A program made the translations under genes and the position numbers. A stretch of 58,377 bases of DNA, taken from contig JAJFIC010000059.1 of the NCBI GenBank assembly GCA_021775315.1, forward strand, positions 1 through 58,377. Reading direction: 5' to 3'. The DNA comes from Paracoccaceae bacterium (lineage in GTDB: Bacteria > Pseudomonadota > Alphaproteobacteria > Rhodobacterales > Rhodobacteraceae). The notes beneath the pieces are model-generated. The model had not been told where the DNA came from, made no database searches, and saw only the letters and a list, made by a program, of their open reading frames with translations. The stretch's first letter is position 1, and each line of letters starts with the position of its first letter. Positions 9,751-18,233 of this stretch are shown piece after piece.

Positions 9751-10128
9751 TTACGCGCTGGCTTTGGGCTTGTAGTTGGTTTTCTCGGCGATACGCGCTG
9801 ATTTACCGCGACGGTCGCGCAGGTAATACAGCTTGGCGCGACGAACGCGGCCACGGCGTACAATAGTGATCTCGGCGATGTTCTGGGAATGCAGCGGGAA
9901 AACACGTTCCACGCCTTCACCAAACGAAATCTTGCGCACGGTGAATGACGCCGCAATGCCGTCGCCGCCCTGACGTGCGATGCACACGCCTTCGTAATTC
10001 TGAACCCGCGAGCGCGTGCCCTCGGTCACTTTATAGCCAACGCGGATGGTGTCGCCAGCTTTGAAATCAGGGATATCTGCCCCGATCGCCGCAACTTGTT
10101 CAGCGTTGAGCTGTTCAATAATATTCAT
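9751..10128 (-). CDS. rplS: 50S ribosomal protein bL19
   Basis: A 125-residue bL19, located at the 30S-50S interface. The signature is clear: [49 protein letters not shown] and [18 protein letters not shown]. It is the fourth member of the usual rpsP-rimM-trmD-rplS order and is followed at once by rpmE. Confidence 0.97.
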   Translation of the reverse strand: MNIIEQLNAEQVAAIGADIPDFKAGDTIRVGYKVTEGTRSRVQNYEGVCIARQGGDGIAASFTVRKISFGEGVERVFPLHSQNIAEITIVRRGRVRRAKLYYLRDRRGKSARIAEKTNYKPKASA

Positions 10129-10178
10129 TGTCGTCGTCCTTCTGCTCGCTGTTGTTCAGCGAAGTTGATTGCGCGTCC

Positions 10179-11003
10179 CTAGAGCTCTTGGTCTCCGTCC
10201 GGGTCCCTATCTTTCAGATAAGCCCGCCAGAGGTCAGGACGACGTTCCTTTGTTAGCGTCACGGACTGGTTGTTTCGCCATTTGGCGATGTTCGCGTGAT
10301 GGCCTGAAAGGAGTATCTCAGGTATCTTGCGTCCCAACCATTCCGCTGGCCGTGTGTATTGCGGGTGCTCAAGCAGGCCGTGGGTGAATGATTCCTCCAT
10401 TGCCGACTCAGTGTTCCCAAGCACGCGGGGTATAAGCCGTACGCTGGCATCAATCAAGGCCTGTGCTGCGATTTCGCCGCCCGTCAGAACAAAGTCGCCA
10501 AGCGAGATTTCTTCGACGGCGTATTCATCCAGAACCCGCTGATCGACGCCTTCAAATCGGCCGCATAAAATGGTGATGCCGCGTGCCTTGGAAAACCGCT
10601 GGGCGGTGGCCTGATCGAACGGTTTGCCGCGTGGGGAAACATAAACGACCGGCCATTGTTCGCGGTCTTCTGGCGTGCCGCGCGCCGCCTGATCAAAGGC
10701 CGCGCCAACAACGTCAGCTTTCATCACCATGCCCGCGCCACCGCCTGACGGGGTGTCGTCGACATTCTGGTGTTTGCCAATGCCAAAGGGGCGCAGATCT
10801 ATGGTTTCAAGGGCCCACAGCCCCTCTTGCAGGGCTTTGCCGGTCAGGGACTGGCCCAACACACCAGGAAAGGCCTCGGGGAACAGGGTGATGACCTTGG
10901 CCCGCCAGGCATTGGCCAGATCCGGTACATCAGTCATCAGTTCGCGCGGTTTCATCGTCGCACTGATCGACAGGCGGCCGTGGGATTTGGTTGGGCTAGT
11001 CAT
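10179..11003 (-). CDS. trmD: tRNA (guanine-N1)-methyltransferase TrmD
   Basis: TrmD methylates G37 of tRNAs next to the anticodon, preventing frameshifting. The SPOUT knot motifs are seen: YVSPRGKPFDQ, LCGRFEGVDQRVLDEY and ISLGDFVLTGGEIAA. The catalytic core begins WRAKVITLFPEAFPGVLG at about residue 35. The ATG at 11003 overlaps the stop of the preceding gene by 8 bases (GATGACTAG), so the genes are translationally coupled. The extra N-terminal about 30 residues (SHGRLSISATMKPRELM) are as written from that start; an internal ATG is possible. Confidence 0.95.
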   Translation of the reverse strand: MTSPTKSHGRLSISATMKPRELMTDVPDLANAWRAKVITLFPEAFPGVLGQSLTGKALQEGLWALETIDLRPFGIGKHQNVDDTPSGGGAGMVMKADVVGAAFDQAARGTPEDREQWPVVYVSPRGKPFDQATAQRFSKARGITILCGRFEGVDQRVLDEYAVEEISLGDFVLTGGEIAAQALIDASVRLIPRVLGNTESAMEESFTHGLLEHPQYTRPAEWLGRKIPEILLSGHHANIAKWRNNQSVTLTKERRPDLWRAYLKDRDPDGDQEL

Positions 11004-11511
11004 CAAGCACACCTGCCACACCAATCTGTTGTTCCGGTTCCATCACAGCGGCAATGACCGCATCACTGATTTCATCATTGGACAGCCAACGTCGGCCTTC
11101 GGTCTGGTTGACCCAGCCCAGAATGACCGTTTGGCGGCAAACGTCGGGCCTTGGGTTCGGATCGCGCTTGGCCAAAACTGCCGGATCGCGTGAATCGGCA
11201 CCATGGATGCGGATGGAGCGGCCTTGTGGTTTTATCTTGGCTTCCAGATGTTCGGCAAGCCAGATGCCATCATCGTGCAGCCATGAAATCAGCATGTCGA
11301 TCTGGCCTAAGTTTGCCAGATTGGCCAGCGTCAGGTCCCGCTTGGCCCAATCCAGAACCAAAGGGTGTGCCCCAATGTCTTGCGCGGCCTTTTCGGGGGT
11401 ACGCGACCCAAGCGTAAGATCGCTGGCCGAGAGGGCGACAAAGTTGGTGGCCTTGGCTAGCATGCCTGTTCCACCGGTTATTAAAACTGTTCCGAGTGTT
11501 GGTCTAGTCAT
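10996..11511 (-). CDS. NAD(P)-binding Rossmann-fold protein in the rimM-trmD operon
   Basis: A 171-residue protein with an N-terminal nucleotide-binding turn ([14 protein letters not shown]) and an alternating beta/alpha pattern as in short-chain dehydrogenase-like proteins. No complete Tyr-x-x-x-Lys catalytic pair is evident, so it may bind a nucleotide without being a standard dehydrogenase. It overlaps rimM by 8 bases upstream and trmD by 8 bases downstream, so it must be translated with these RNA-maturation genes. Substrate unknown. Confidence 0.7.
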   Translation of the reverse strand: MTRPTLGTVLITGGTGMLAKATNFVALSASDLTLGSRTPEKAAQDIGAHPLVLDWAKRDLTLANLANLGQIDMLISWLHDDGIWLAEHLEAKIKPQGRSIRIHGADSRDPAVLAKRDPNPRPDVCRQTVILGWVNQTEGRRWLSNDEISDAVIAAVMEPEQQIGVAGVLDD

Positions 11512-12028
11512 CGCCAGTCCCCGGTAAAATGCCCACTGGCGGGTCGACGATGACCCGCCCGGCGGTCAGGTCGATGGTCGGCACGGCCTCGGCGGTGAAT
11601 GGCAGCAGCACGGAACCTTTGAAGGCCGGGCCTGCGATTTCCAGCAGATCACCCGCGCCATGATCGTGCACAGCGTTGATGCGCCCGAGTTTTTCACCGC
11701 CGGTGTCAAAAACATCCAGCCCGATCAGATCGGTATAGTAATATTCATCATCCGGCAGCGATGGCAGATCATCGCGGTTGGCATAAAGCTTCATGCCTTT
11801 CAGGCCGTCCGCCTGTTCCTTGCTGGTGACGCCCGCCATGCGCACGCCAAAGCCGCCTTTGACCGCTCGGGTGATCGTGATGGCGTGGCTGGTTGTGCCG
11901 TCTTCGTTCCAAAGCGGGCTGTAATCGGCAATGGCTGACGGCTCGGCGCAAAAGGATTTGAGCCGCACATCGCCGCGCACCCCGAACGAGCCGGTAACAA
12001 CGCCGACGCAAATGCGATCATCGCTCAT
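11504..12028 (-). CDS. rimM: 16S rRNA processing protein RimM
   Basis: RimM assists assembly of the 30S head and binds uS19. The N-terminal barrel shows [19 protein letters not shown] and the C-terminal PRC-barrel shows [20 protein letters not shown] and GAGDLLEI. The ATG at 12028 overlaps the upstream stop as ATGA. It is 174 residues, normal for the family. It is embedded in the rpsP-trmD-rplS cluster. Confidence 0.94.
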   Translation of the reverse strand: MSDDRICVGVVTGSFGVRGDVRLKSFCAEPSAIADYSPLWNEDGTTSHAITITRAVKGGFGVRMAGVTSKEQADGLKGMKLYANRDDLPSLPDDEYYYTDLIGLDVFDTGGEKLGRINAVHDHGAGDLLEIAGPAFKGSVLLPFTAEAVPTIDLTAGRVIVDPPVGILPGTGDD

Positions 12029-12453
12029 TTTGAAACCTGCGATTTCATTGCGGTTTCGATCAGGGTGAAATCCTGTTCGGTAATCTCGAACTGACCCCGT
12101 CGAAACGCCATGCCCCATTTGGCTGGGTTTGTGACGAATCTTAGCGATTCAAGCAGCGGTCTGACCGGGGTTTGGGTGATTTTGGCATAGGCCGCACGGG
12201 CGGTCCAGATGGTGTGGCCGTCCCAATCAATCTCAACCGGGGTTGGGTCAATCACGGTGCCGAGGGCTGTAAAGCATTGTACCGGATCGCCCGACATAAA
12301 GCCGGTTTTGGGCGAGTAGAACACAAAACGATCCCCTTCGGACAATTTGGTGATGGCCGGTTTTATGCCCTTGGAAAAGGCGCAAACGCCTGTTTCTGTT
12401 GCGTAATCCACGTGATCCAGTGAAACCACGCCAACCCAATACCTGACAGTCAT
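12025..12453 (-). CDS. EVE-domain (PUA-like) protein
   Basis: A 142-residue single-domain EVE protein. The family signature is seen in [15 protein letters not shown], then a [13 protein letters not shown] segment and [23 protein letters not shown] domains belong to the PUA-like fold and some bind modified bases in RNA or DNA. The gene sits between rpsP and rimM, overlapping rimM by 4 bases (ATGA). GGAGG lies 5 bases before its ATG. The context suggests an RNA-related job (inference); its ligand is unknown. Confidence 0.85.
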   Translation of the reverse strand: MTVRYWVGVVSLDHVDYATETGVCAFSKGIKPAITKLSEGDRFVFYSPKTGFMSGDPVQCFTALGTVIDPTPVEIDWDGHTIWTARAAYAKITQTPVRPLLESLRFVTNPAKWGMAFRRGQFEITEQDFTLIETAMKSQVSK

Positions 12454-12528
12454 GTTCGCCTCCGATAATGCAGCAAAGGGCAGCGAGGAAACCCCGCCGC
12501 CCTTGCAATCGTTAAAAAGCCAGACGGC

Positions 12529-12930
12529 TTATTCTGCTGTCGCAGCTTCTTCTTCAGCCGGGGCTTCTTCAACCGCAGGTGCCTCAGCGGCAGCGGCTGC
12601 CTTGGCGGCTTTTTCTTCAGCGCGGGCAACGGCTTTTTTGCCTGGTGTGCCTTTAACTGGGTTAGCGCGGGATTTTTTGTCGACGACGCCGGCAGCTTCC
12701 AGCATGCGCGACACACGGTCAGTGACCTGAGCGCCTTCACCCAGCCAATGCTTCACACGGTCAACATCCATAGTTACCCGTGCTTCGTCATCTTTGGCCA
12801 GCAGGGGATTATATGTGCCCAGCTTTTCAACATAGCGGCCATCGCGTGGCATGCGGCTGTCGGCTGCAACGATACGGTAAAACGGGCGCTTTTTTGAGCC
12901 GCCGCGGGCGAGTCTGATTTTCATAGCCAT
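12529..12930 (-). CDS. rpsP: 30S ribosomal protein bS16
   Basis: The bS16 core ([36 protein letters not shown]) occupies the first about 80 residues. A low-complexity C-terminal tail of Ala, Glu and Lys ([20 protein letters not shown]) makes the protein 133 residues, longer than the 80-90 of many bacteria. Such tails are common in alphaproteobacterial bS16. It heads the rpsP-EVE-rimM-trmD-rplS series. Confidence 0.96.
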   Translation of the reverse strand: MAMKIRLARGGSKKRPFYRIVAADSRMPRDGRYVEKLGTYNPLLAKDDEARVTMDVDRVKHWLGEGAQVTDRVSRMLEAAGVVDKKSRANPVKGTPGKKAVARAEEKAAKAAAAAEAPAVEEAPAEEEAATAE

Positions 12931-12977
12931 GATGTAATTCTCCTATTTTCTAGCTACTTGAAGGGGTTAAACCCCTG

Positions 12978-13274
12978 TCATTCCTTGATTTTTTGATGGT
13001 GTTGGATAACTTCCTGAATGATGAAGTTCAGGAATTTCTTAGCGAATTCTGGGTCGAGATGGGCCTGTTGCGCCAATTCTTCGAGCCGTTCAATCTGGGC
13101 GGCCTCGCGGGTCGGATCACTTGGCGGCAGGGCGTGTTCGGCTTTGAGCCTGCCAACGGCCTGGGTGTGTTTGAACCGCTCACCCAAAGTATAGACGAGG
13201 ATCGCGTCAAGCCGGTCGATGCTTTCGCGGTGCTCTTTCAGCAGTTCAGCGGCGCGGGTTACGACGTCAGTCAT
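12978..13274 (-). CDS. Chorismate mutase, AroQ type
   Basis: A 98-residue all-helical monofunctional chorismate mutase that would turn chorismate into prephenate for Phe/Tyr synthesis. It shows the AroQ pattern: RESIDRLDAILVYTLGERFKH, then QAVGRLKAEHALPPSDPTRE and a last helix FAKKFLNFIIQEVIQHHQ. Active-site Arg, Lys and Gln are in their usual order. GGAGGG lies directly upstream of the ATG at 13274. It sits between the GNAT gene and rpsP on the same strand, with 60 bases to the former. Confidence 0.9.
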   Translation of the reverse strand: MTDVVTRAAELLKEHRESIDRLDAILVYTLGERFKHTQAVGRLKAEHALPPSDPTREAAQIERLEELAQQAHLDPEFAKKFLNFIIQEVIQHHQKIKE

Positions 13275-13334
13275 TTTGCCCTCCGGATTGAGCGAATTGG
13301 TGGCGACTTATGGTTGGGATGCGCGTTGCAAAGG

Positions 13335-13880
13335 TCATGCGTATGCCTCCACATTGCCGTCATTGTCTTGCGCTAGAAGGGTCGGATGGCGGTAGACGTG
13401 GCACGGATGGCCCACTACCGCACCGTCGCGTTCATAAGAGGCGCCCAGACGTTTTGCCAGTGCCAGCGACCGTGTGTTGGCCGCGTCGATATAACTTATG
13501 ACGCCATCAAGACCGAAGTTTTCGGCAGCATACGCACGGGCGGTTTGCGCGGCTTCAAAAGCGATACCTTTGCCTTCGAACCCGTCATAGACATGCCAAC
13601 CGAGTTCCGGTTCGTCCCAGCCTTCGTGGTTGATGATGCCAGCCATGCCAGCAGGCTGACCGCTGGCCTTGTCTTCGATCACCCAGGTTCCGTAGCCCCG
13701 GATCATCCAATGGCCCAACGTGCCGATCAGACCCCGCCAAGTTTCATGGCGTGTTTTCGGGCCACCGATCATTTCGCTGCGTGGTGACGTCATAAAAGTC
13801 GCCATCGCGTCAAGATCGCTTGCACGGGCTGCGCGCAGGATCAGGCGGTCGGTTTCAAGGGTTGGGATTGTTCCGGTCAT
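13335..13880 (-). CDS. GNAT-family N-acetyltransferase (RimJ/RimL-like)
   Basis: A 181-residue GNAT protein. It opens TIPTLETDRLILRAARASDLDAM, the usual RimJ/RimL-type start, and has the WVIEDKASGQPAGMAGI strand pair, the ELGWHVYDGFEGKGIAFEA acetyl-CoA loop region and NTRSLALAKRLGASYERDG. The acceptor is unknown; relatives acetylate ribosomal-protein N-termini or small amines. Start placed at ATG 13880, which fits family starts although no Shine-Dalgarno is clear; the open frame extends upstream into the ffh 3' end. Confidence 0.85.
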   Translation of the reverse strand: MTGTIPTLETDRLILRAARASDLDAMATFMTSPRSEMIGGPKTRHETWRGLIGTLGHWMIRGYGTWVIEDKASGQPAGMAGIINHEGWDEPELGWHVYDGFEGKGIAFEAAQTARAYAAENFGLDGVISYIDAANTRSLALAKRLGASYERDGAVVGHPCHVYRHPTLLAQDNDGNVEAYA

Positions 13881-13975
13881 GCAGACACAAGGGCGCGCTG
13901 CCGCGCGATTCCGTTTTTGCGGGCGGACAGGCGATGTGCTGTCGTCACCGTTGGGTGTGCGGCGAGGCTTGGATG

Positions 13976-14007
13976 CCTCCGGCGGGAGTATTTGGACAAT
14001 AAAGAAG
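13976..14007. repeat. CCTCCGGCGGGAGTATTT element, copy A
   Basis: A conserved intergenic sequence, CCTCCGGCGGGAGTATTT followed by an A-rich CAATAAAGAAG, between ffh and the GNAT gene. A near-identical sequence lies at 30796 and related ones at 16344 and 22640. The GC-rich half can form a small stem followed by a T-run, so it may work as a terminator or be a dispersed repeat. Confidence 0.55.
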
Positions 14008-14013
14008 CCATGG

Positions 14014-15519
14014 CTATTTCTTTTTCCCAAAGCCAGAGAGGCCGGGGGGCAATGCGTTGCCACCTAGGCCCGGCAGACCACCAGGGAGTTTGCCGCCGAG
14101 CGCTTTGGCCGCTTGTTCCATTGCCGCAGGATCGTTCATGTCAGGCATACCACCGGGCATACCGCCTTTGCCGAACATGCCTTTCATGGCTTGTTTCAGC
14201 ATGCCGCCTTTGCCCATTTTGCCCATCTTTTTCATCATGTCGCCCATCTGGCGCTGCATTTTCAAAAGCTTGTTCAGCTCGGAAACTTCGAGACCTGCGC
14301 CTTTGGCAATGCGTTTTTTGCGGCTGGCTTGCAGGACTTGCGGGTTGGCGCGTTCGCGTTTGGTCATGGATTGGATCAGGGCGATCTGGCGTTTCAGAAC
14401 GTTGTCGTCCAGCCCTGCGGTTTCCATTTGTTTAGACATTTTGCCCATGCCCGGCATCATACCCATGACGCCCTGCATACCGCCCATTTTCAGCATTTGT
14501 TCCAGCTGCATCTTCAGGTCGTTCATGTTGAACTGACCTTTGGTGAAGCGGCGCATCATGCGTTCGGCCTGTTCGGCCTCGATCGTTTCCTGGGCTTTTT
14601 CGACCAGAGAGACGATGTCGCCCATGCCAAGGATGCGGCCAGCGATGCGTTCGGGGTGGAATTCTTCGAGCGCGTCCATCTTTTCGCCAAGGCCGACGAA
14701 TTTGATCGGCTTGCCTGTGACCGCGCGCATGGACAGGGCGGCACCGCCACGACCATCGCCATCCATCCGGGTCAGCACCACGCCTGAGATGCCGATACGG
14801 TCATCAAAGTTTTCGGCGGTGTGGACCGCGTCCTGACCCGTCAGGCCATCGACCACCAGCAGGGTTTCGCGGGGCTTGGTGATGTCGCGGACGGTTTCGA
14901 CCTCGGTCATCAGGGTGTCGTCGATGGACAGACGGCCTGCGGTATCGAGCATGTAAACGTCGTAACCGCCGAGCGTTGCTTGTTGTTTGGCGCGCCGCGC
15001 GATGTCGCCGGGTTTTTCGCCTTTGACAATCGGAAGTGTGTCGACACTGATCTGTCGGCCAAGCACGGCAAGTTGTTCCATCGCGGCAGGGCGGTAAACG
15101 TCAAGCGACGCCATCAGCACGCGTTTGCCGTTCTTTTCTTTCAGCCGTTTGGCAAGTTTGGCTGTGGTCGTGGTTTTGCCGCCGCCTTGCAGGCCGACCA
15201 TCAGGATCGGGGCCGGGGCGTTGTCGATCTTAAGCTCGCCCGCATTGGCGTCGTCACCGGCCAGAAACGCGATCAGTTCGTCATGGACGATCTTGACGAC
15301 CTGCTGGCCCGGCGTGACGGATTTTGTGACGGCTTGCCCGGTGGCTTTTTCCTGGATCGCTTTGACGAAATCGCGTGCAACAGGCAGGGAAACGTCGGCT
15401 TCCAGCAGGGCGACGCGAACTTCGCGCAGGGCAGTCGCAACATCGGCATCTGACAGCGCACCTTGTTTGGTGAGCTTGTCAAAGACGCCCGACAGGCGGT
15501 CTGAGAGACTTTCAAACAT
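14014..15519 (-). CDS. ffh: Signal recognition particle protein Ffh
   Basis: Ffh is the SRP54 GTPase that binds signal sequences and 4.5S RNA and targets inner-membrane proteins to FtsY. The NG domain shows LQGGGKTTTTAKLAKRL (P-loop), MLDTAGRLSID, and TRMDGDGRGGAALS. The C-terminal M domain is Met-rich (MLKMGGMQGVMGMMPGM, and later MGKGGMLKQAMKGMFGKGG), 501 residues in all. AAGG lies 7 bases before the ATG at 15519. It is first in the ffh-GNAT-chorismate mutase-rpsP series. Confidence 0.97.
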   Translation of the reverse strand: MFESLSDRLSGVFDKLTKQGALSDADVATALREVRVALLEADVSLPVARDFVKAIQEKATGQAVTKSVTPGQQVVKIVHDELIAFLAGDDANAGELKIDNAPAPILMVGLQGGGKTTTTAKLAKRLKEKNGKRVLMASLDVYRPAAMEQLAVLGRQISVDTLPIVKGEKPGDIARRAKQQATLGGYDVYMLDTAGRLSIDDTLMTEVETVRDITKPRETLLVVDGLTGQDAVHTAENFDDRIGISGVVLTRMDGDGRGGAALSMRAVTGKPIKFVGLGEKMDALEEFHPERIAGRILGMGDIVSLVEKAQETIEAEQAERMMRRFTKGQFNMNDLKMQLEQMLKMGGMQGVMGMMPGMGKMSKQMETAGLDDNVLKRQIALIQSMTKRERANPQVLQASRKKRIAKGAGLEVSELNKLLKMQRQMGDMMKKMGKMGKGGMLKQAMKGMFGKGGMPGGMPDMNDPAAMEQAAKALGGKLPGGLPGLGGNALPPGLSGFGKKK

Positions 15520-15585
15520 ATGCGGCCCTTTCGTGCGACCTTTGTTTCGTCCCGATATGGGAACTGTTTAACCAAACGACAAATA

Positions 15586-15652
15586 CACCAGTGGGCGAAA
15601 CTCGCTGACTGGTGGCGATCCCTTTTGAGGGACCGGAAGTTTGGCACTTCCG
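15586..15652 (-). other. Cluster of three hairpins upstream of ffh
   Basis: Three inverted repeats lie in 67 bases. First, 15586-15614 has a 7-base stem CACCAGT/ACTGGTG extended by a GCGA/TCGC inner stem. Second, 15619-15632 has TCCC/GGGA. Third, 15634-15652 has CGGAAGT/ACTTCCG with a 5-base loop. They lie 67 bases upstream of the ffh ATG in the 189-base gap. They may be a structured ffh leader, a small RNA or a terminator of the upstream gene; no match to SRP RNA was recognised. Confidence 0.5.
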
Positions 15653-15708
15653 TTGAATTGCGGATCTAGTAGGTTAAATCGGGGGTGTGGTCAAGTGTGA
15701 TTGGCGCG

Positions 15709-16341
15709 CTATTGAGGCGGCGCCAGACGGCCAAAAAGACTGAAATCGGCGTCATCGGATTTTACCGTCAATTGCCAATGGGTAAAGTTGGAAGGCTGGG
15801 TGCAGACATTTCCGGACCCGATCAGAATAAACTCGGACAGGGCCGGCCATTTTAGACCCTTGGCGAAGTCGCCGGTGCCCGTTACCGCGACGGGCAGGCG
15901 CAGTTCTTTATAAAGGCGTGCGCTTGGGGTGATCTGATCGGGGGCGGTGTCGACAAAAAACTGGGTCGCGGTGGCCGGTTGCAAGAACGAGATTGTGCCG
16001 CGCATAACGCCATTTTTGCCGAGCGTCAGGGACCAACGGCCATCGGCTATGGTCAGGTTGGCGTCGTAATCATATTGGGGGTCTTTGATGCCAACAACGC
16101 ATTCCATATCGCAATTATTGACAAAGACATTGGCCGGACCGGTTAGCTGGGTCAGGGCCAGATCCTGTTGCAGATACTGGTCGATTGCGATCGTTCCGGT
16201 ATGACGCTCACCGGGTTCAGCGCAACAGGCACAACTTTGCGCCGGGGCGTTCATTTCCAACAGAACCAGTGCCGTCAGCAGAGATGTTTGCACGGCGTTT
16301 CGCAGGTGATGTCGTTTTGCCAAAATCATTGTTTTGTCCAA
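15709..16341 (-). CDS. Hypothetical exported protein with CACC motif, 210 aa
   Basis: Function unknown. The N-terminus has a signal-peptide-like region (NAVQTSLLTALVLLEMNAPAQS) followed by SCACCAEPGER, so the mature protein would start near a Cys cluster that could bind metal or form disulfides. The rest looks beta-rich and soluble, with paired Cys further on (NNCDMECVVG). It is likely periplasmic. ATG 16341 is used; ATG 16329 (MILAKRHH) is an alternative. Confidence 0.65.
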   Translation of the reverse strand: MDKTMILAKRHHLRNAVQTSLLTALVLLEMNAPAQSCACCAEPGERHTGTIAIDQYLQQDLALTQLTGPANVFVNNCDMECVVGIKDPQYDYDANLTIADGRWSLTLGKNGVMRGTISFLQPATATQFFVDTAPDQITPSARLYKELRLPVAVTGTGDFAKGLKWPALSEFILIGSGNVCTQPSNFTHWQLTVKSDDADFSLFGRLAPPQ

Positions 16342-16343
16342 AT

Positions 16344-16360
16344 GCCTCGGGGTATTTAAA
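16344..16360. repeat. Degenerate CCTCSGGG-TATTT element
   Basis: GCCTCGGGGTATTTAAA just upstream of the exported-protein gene resembles the CCTCCGGCGGGAGTATTT elements elsewhere in the window. It is shorter and could be chance. Confidence 0.3.
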
Positions 16361-16522
16361 GCGAACCTATCATTGAAAACACGCGCGTCGGTAGTGGAAA
16401 GTCAGGGAAGTATGTTTCCTTGCTGGCGATCCATTGGCGAGGGCTGGCTTGTCGCCGATTTGTCGCGCACCTGCCAATCGGAAATCACTTCGTGATCTTA
16501 TGGCCCCGATGTAGGGTGTGGT

Positions 16523-17044
16523 ATGACAGTCGAAATTGCATTGCTACGCGGGATCAATGTAGGCGGAAACCGTATTCTGCCTATGGCCGAGCTCAGGGCG
16601 ATTTTGGAAGGGTTGGGCGCTAGTGGCGTGCGGACCTATATCCAAAGCGGCAATGTCGCTTATCGCGGTGCGCTGTCACCGGATGCGATTGCGGATGCGA
16701 TTTTTGCTGCCAGGGATTTCCGGCCGGAGGTCATGACAATTCCGCTTGAAAGCTTTCAACCCGTGATGGCGGCCAATCCGTTTCCAGAGGCCGAGGTTGA
16801 CCCCAAGTCCTTGCATCTGTTTTTTCTGGCGTCGCCTTCGTTGGTGGACGAGGCAGAACTTACGGCTGCGAAGGGGCCGGAGGAGCGGTTTCAGTTGACC
16901 GAACGGGTTTTGTATCTGCACACGCCGAAATATCTGAGCGGATCAAAGCTGGCGATCAGATTGGAAAATCTGTTGGGGGTGGCGGCAACGGGGCGGAATT
17001 GGCGTTCGGTCCAGAAAATCTGCGAGATGGCGCAGGCGGTTTAA
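16523..17044 (+). CDS. DUF1697 family protein
   Basis: A 173-residue protein with the DUF1697 signature: VEIALLRGINVGGNRILPMAEL, then LGASGVRTYIQSGNVAYRG and a C-terminal GVAATGRNWRSVQKICEM. The biochemical role of the family is not established. It is a stand-alone gene with AGGG near the ATG, facing the convergent trhA-like gene. Confidence 0.9.
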   Translation: MTVEIALLRGINVGGNRILPMAELRAILEGLGASGVRTYIQSGNVAYRGALSPDAIADAIFAARDFRPEVMTIPLESFQPVMAANPFPEAEVDPKSLHLFFLASPSLVDEAELTAAKGPEERFQLTERVLYLHTPKYLSGSKLAIRLENLLGVAATGRNWRSVQKICEMAQAV

Positions 17045-17067
17045 CGCGGCCCGAACCTGTCCCGGTT

Positions 17068-17727
17068 TCAGGACAAGCCGCCGCTGACGCCTAACGCGAT
17101 CGCCACAAAAAAGCAGGCCGAGGCTGCGACCACGAAACCATGCCAGATGGCGTTGGAAAACTTCAGGCTTTCCCAGACGTGAAAAACAACGCCTAGCGTG
17201 TAAAGCCCACCACCAACGGCGATTAACACAAGGGCGCTGGTTGGCAGGATCGAGATCAGCGAACCGATTAACGCGACGCTCATCCAACCCATGATCAGAT
17301 AAAGCGCCGTTCCCTGACGGTTCGGATTTTTCCAGAAAAACAGTTTCCGCATCATGCCAAATATCGCCAATGCCCAGACGATCGCCAGCACGAAATAGGA
17401 TGATAGCGTACCAACCATAATGACCAACGGCGTATAGGTTCCCGCGATTTTAAGGTAAATGGCCGCGTGATCAAAGCGGCGCAGTATCGGCCTTAGGCCA
17501 GTCCAAGGTGTCATGTGGTAGATCGCCGAGGCCAGAAATGTTGCGATTAAGGCCACGCCATAAACTGCCAATGCTGCTGTTTGCCCGCCGCTGACTTGCC
17601 CTGCGGCCCAGATCAGCAACCAGATTGACCCGATTAACGCACCGGTAAGGCCAAGGAAATGCATAGCACCGTCGGCGATCCGTTCGGATAAGGCATAGGC
17701 GGGATAAGCTGGTTCGGGTTTTTGCAT
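17068..17727 (-). CDS. PAQR/hemolysin III family membrane protein (TrhA-like)
   Basis: A 219-residue integral membrane protein with about seven hydrophobic segments. PAQR family signatures are present: ERIADGAMHFLGL, the LASAIYHMTPW His motif, LRRFDHAAIYLKIAGTYTPL, and FHVWESLKFSNAIWHGFV. Family members are putative metal-dependent hydrolases linked to membrane lipid homeostasis; the bacterial role is poorly defined. It converges on the DUF1697 gene with a 23-base gap. Confidence 0.9.
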   Translation of the reverse strand: MQKPEPAYPAYALSERIADGAMHFLGLTGALIGSIWLLIWAAGQVSGGQTAALAVYGVALIATFLASAIYHMTPWTGLRPILRRFDHAAIYLKIAGTYTPLVIMVGTLSSYFVLAIVWALAIFGMMRKLFFWKNPNRQGTALYLIMGWMSVALIGSLISILPTSALVLIAVGGGLYTLGVVFHVWESLKFSNAIWHGFVVAASACFFVAIALGVSGGLS

Positions 17728-17824
17728 AAGGTAAGTCTAGTCTTGCGCGCCCGAGTCGCAAAGCCTGACCTTGGGGTAAGGAATTGTCGGGCGGCGTAAT
17801 TCCGCCGCCCGATATGTTGCTAAA

Positions 17825-18205
17825 TCAGGCGTCGCTCGTGGCGCCAATAATCGGCAACTGGTCGCGGTGTGCATAGGTGATCACAGCGGTTATCAGGCCC
17901 AGAACAATCGCGGGCAGCATGGTGTCTGTGCCCAGAACAACGATATGTGCAAGCGTGGCACCGACCATCGTGACGGTCAACAGGGCCGCGCCAAAGGCCT
18001 GAATGCCGGGGATGAACAGAACGATTGCTGCGCCAACCTCGATCGCGCCGGTCACATAGCGAAACCATTGGCCGACACCGACAGCATCAAACGTGCCAAC
18101 CATCATTTCAGCACCTGCAAGTTTTGCCAGACCAGCGGCCAGAAAGGCCAGACCGGCAAGGATTTTAAGGGCCAACAGGCCGTATTTTTGTACATTGGAT
18201 GTCAT
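17825..18205 (-). CDS. DoxX family membrane protein
   Basis: A 126-residue protein with four predicted membrane helices: LLALKILAGLAFLAAGLAKL, then VTGAIEVGAAIVLFI, AFGAALLTVTMVGATLAHI and MLPAIVLGLITAVITYA. This is the DoxX/DUF-type fold, often near oxidoreductase genes. AAGGAG lies 8 bases before the ATG. It follows azoR by 28 bases on the same strand and is probably co-transcribed, so a redox or quinone-related role under the divergent LysR regulator is plausible (inference). Confidence 0.82.
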   Translation of the reverse strand: MTSNVQKYGLLALKILAGLAFLAAGLAKLAGAEMMVGTFDAVGVGQWFRYVTGAIEVGAAIVLFIPGIQAFGAALLTVTMVGATLAHIVVLGTDTMLPAIVLGLITAVITYAHRDQLPIIGATSDA

Positions 18206-18233
18206 TGGAATAACTCCTTTTCCATATTTTCCG

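Noticed and set aside
14113-14787. His/Phe-rich plus-strand frame
   Set aside because: Antisense of the Met-rich M domain of ffh.
15586-15652. Hairpins taken as the SRP (4.5S) RNA gene
   Set aside because: The conserved SRP RNA helix-8 and GGAA-type tetraloop region could not be found, so only an unassigned structure is reported.
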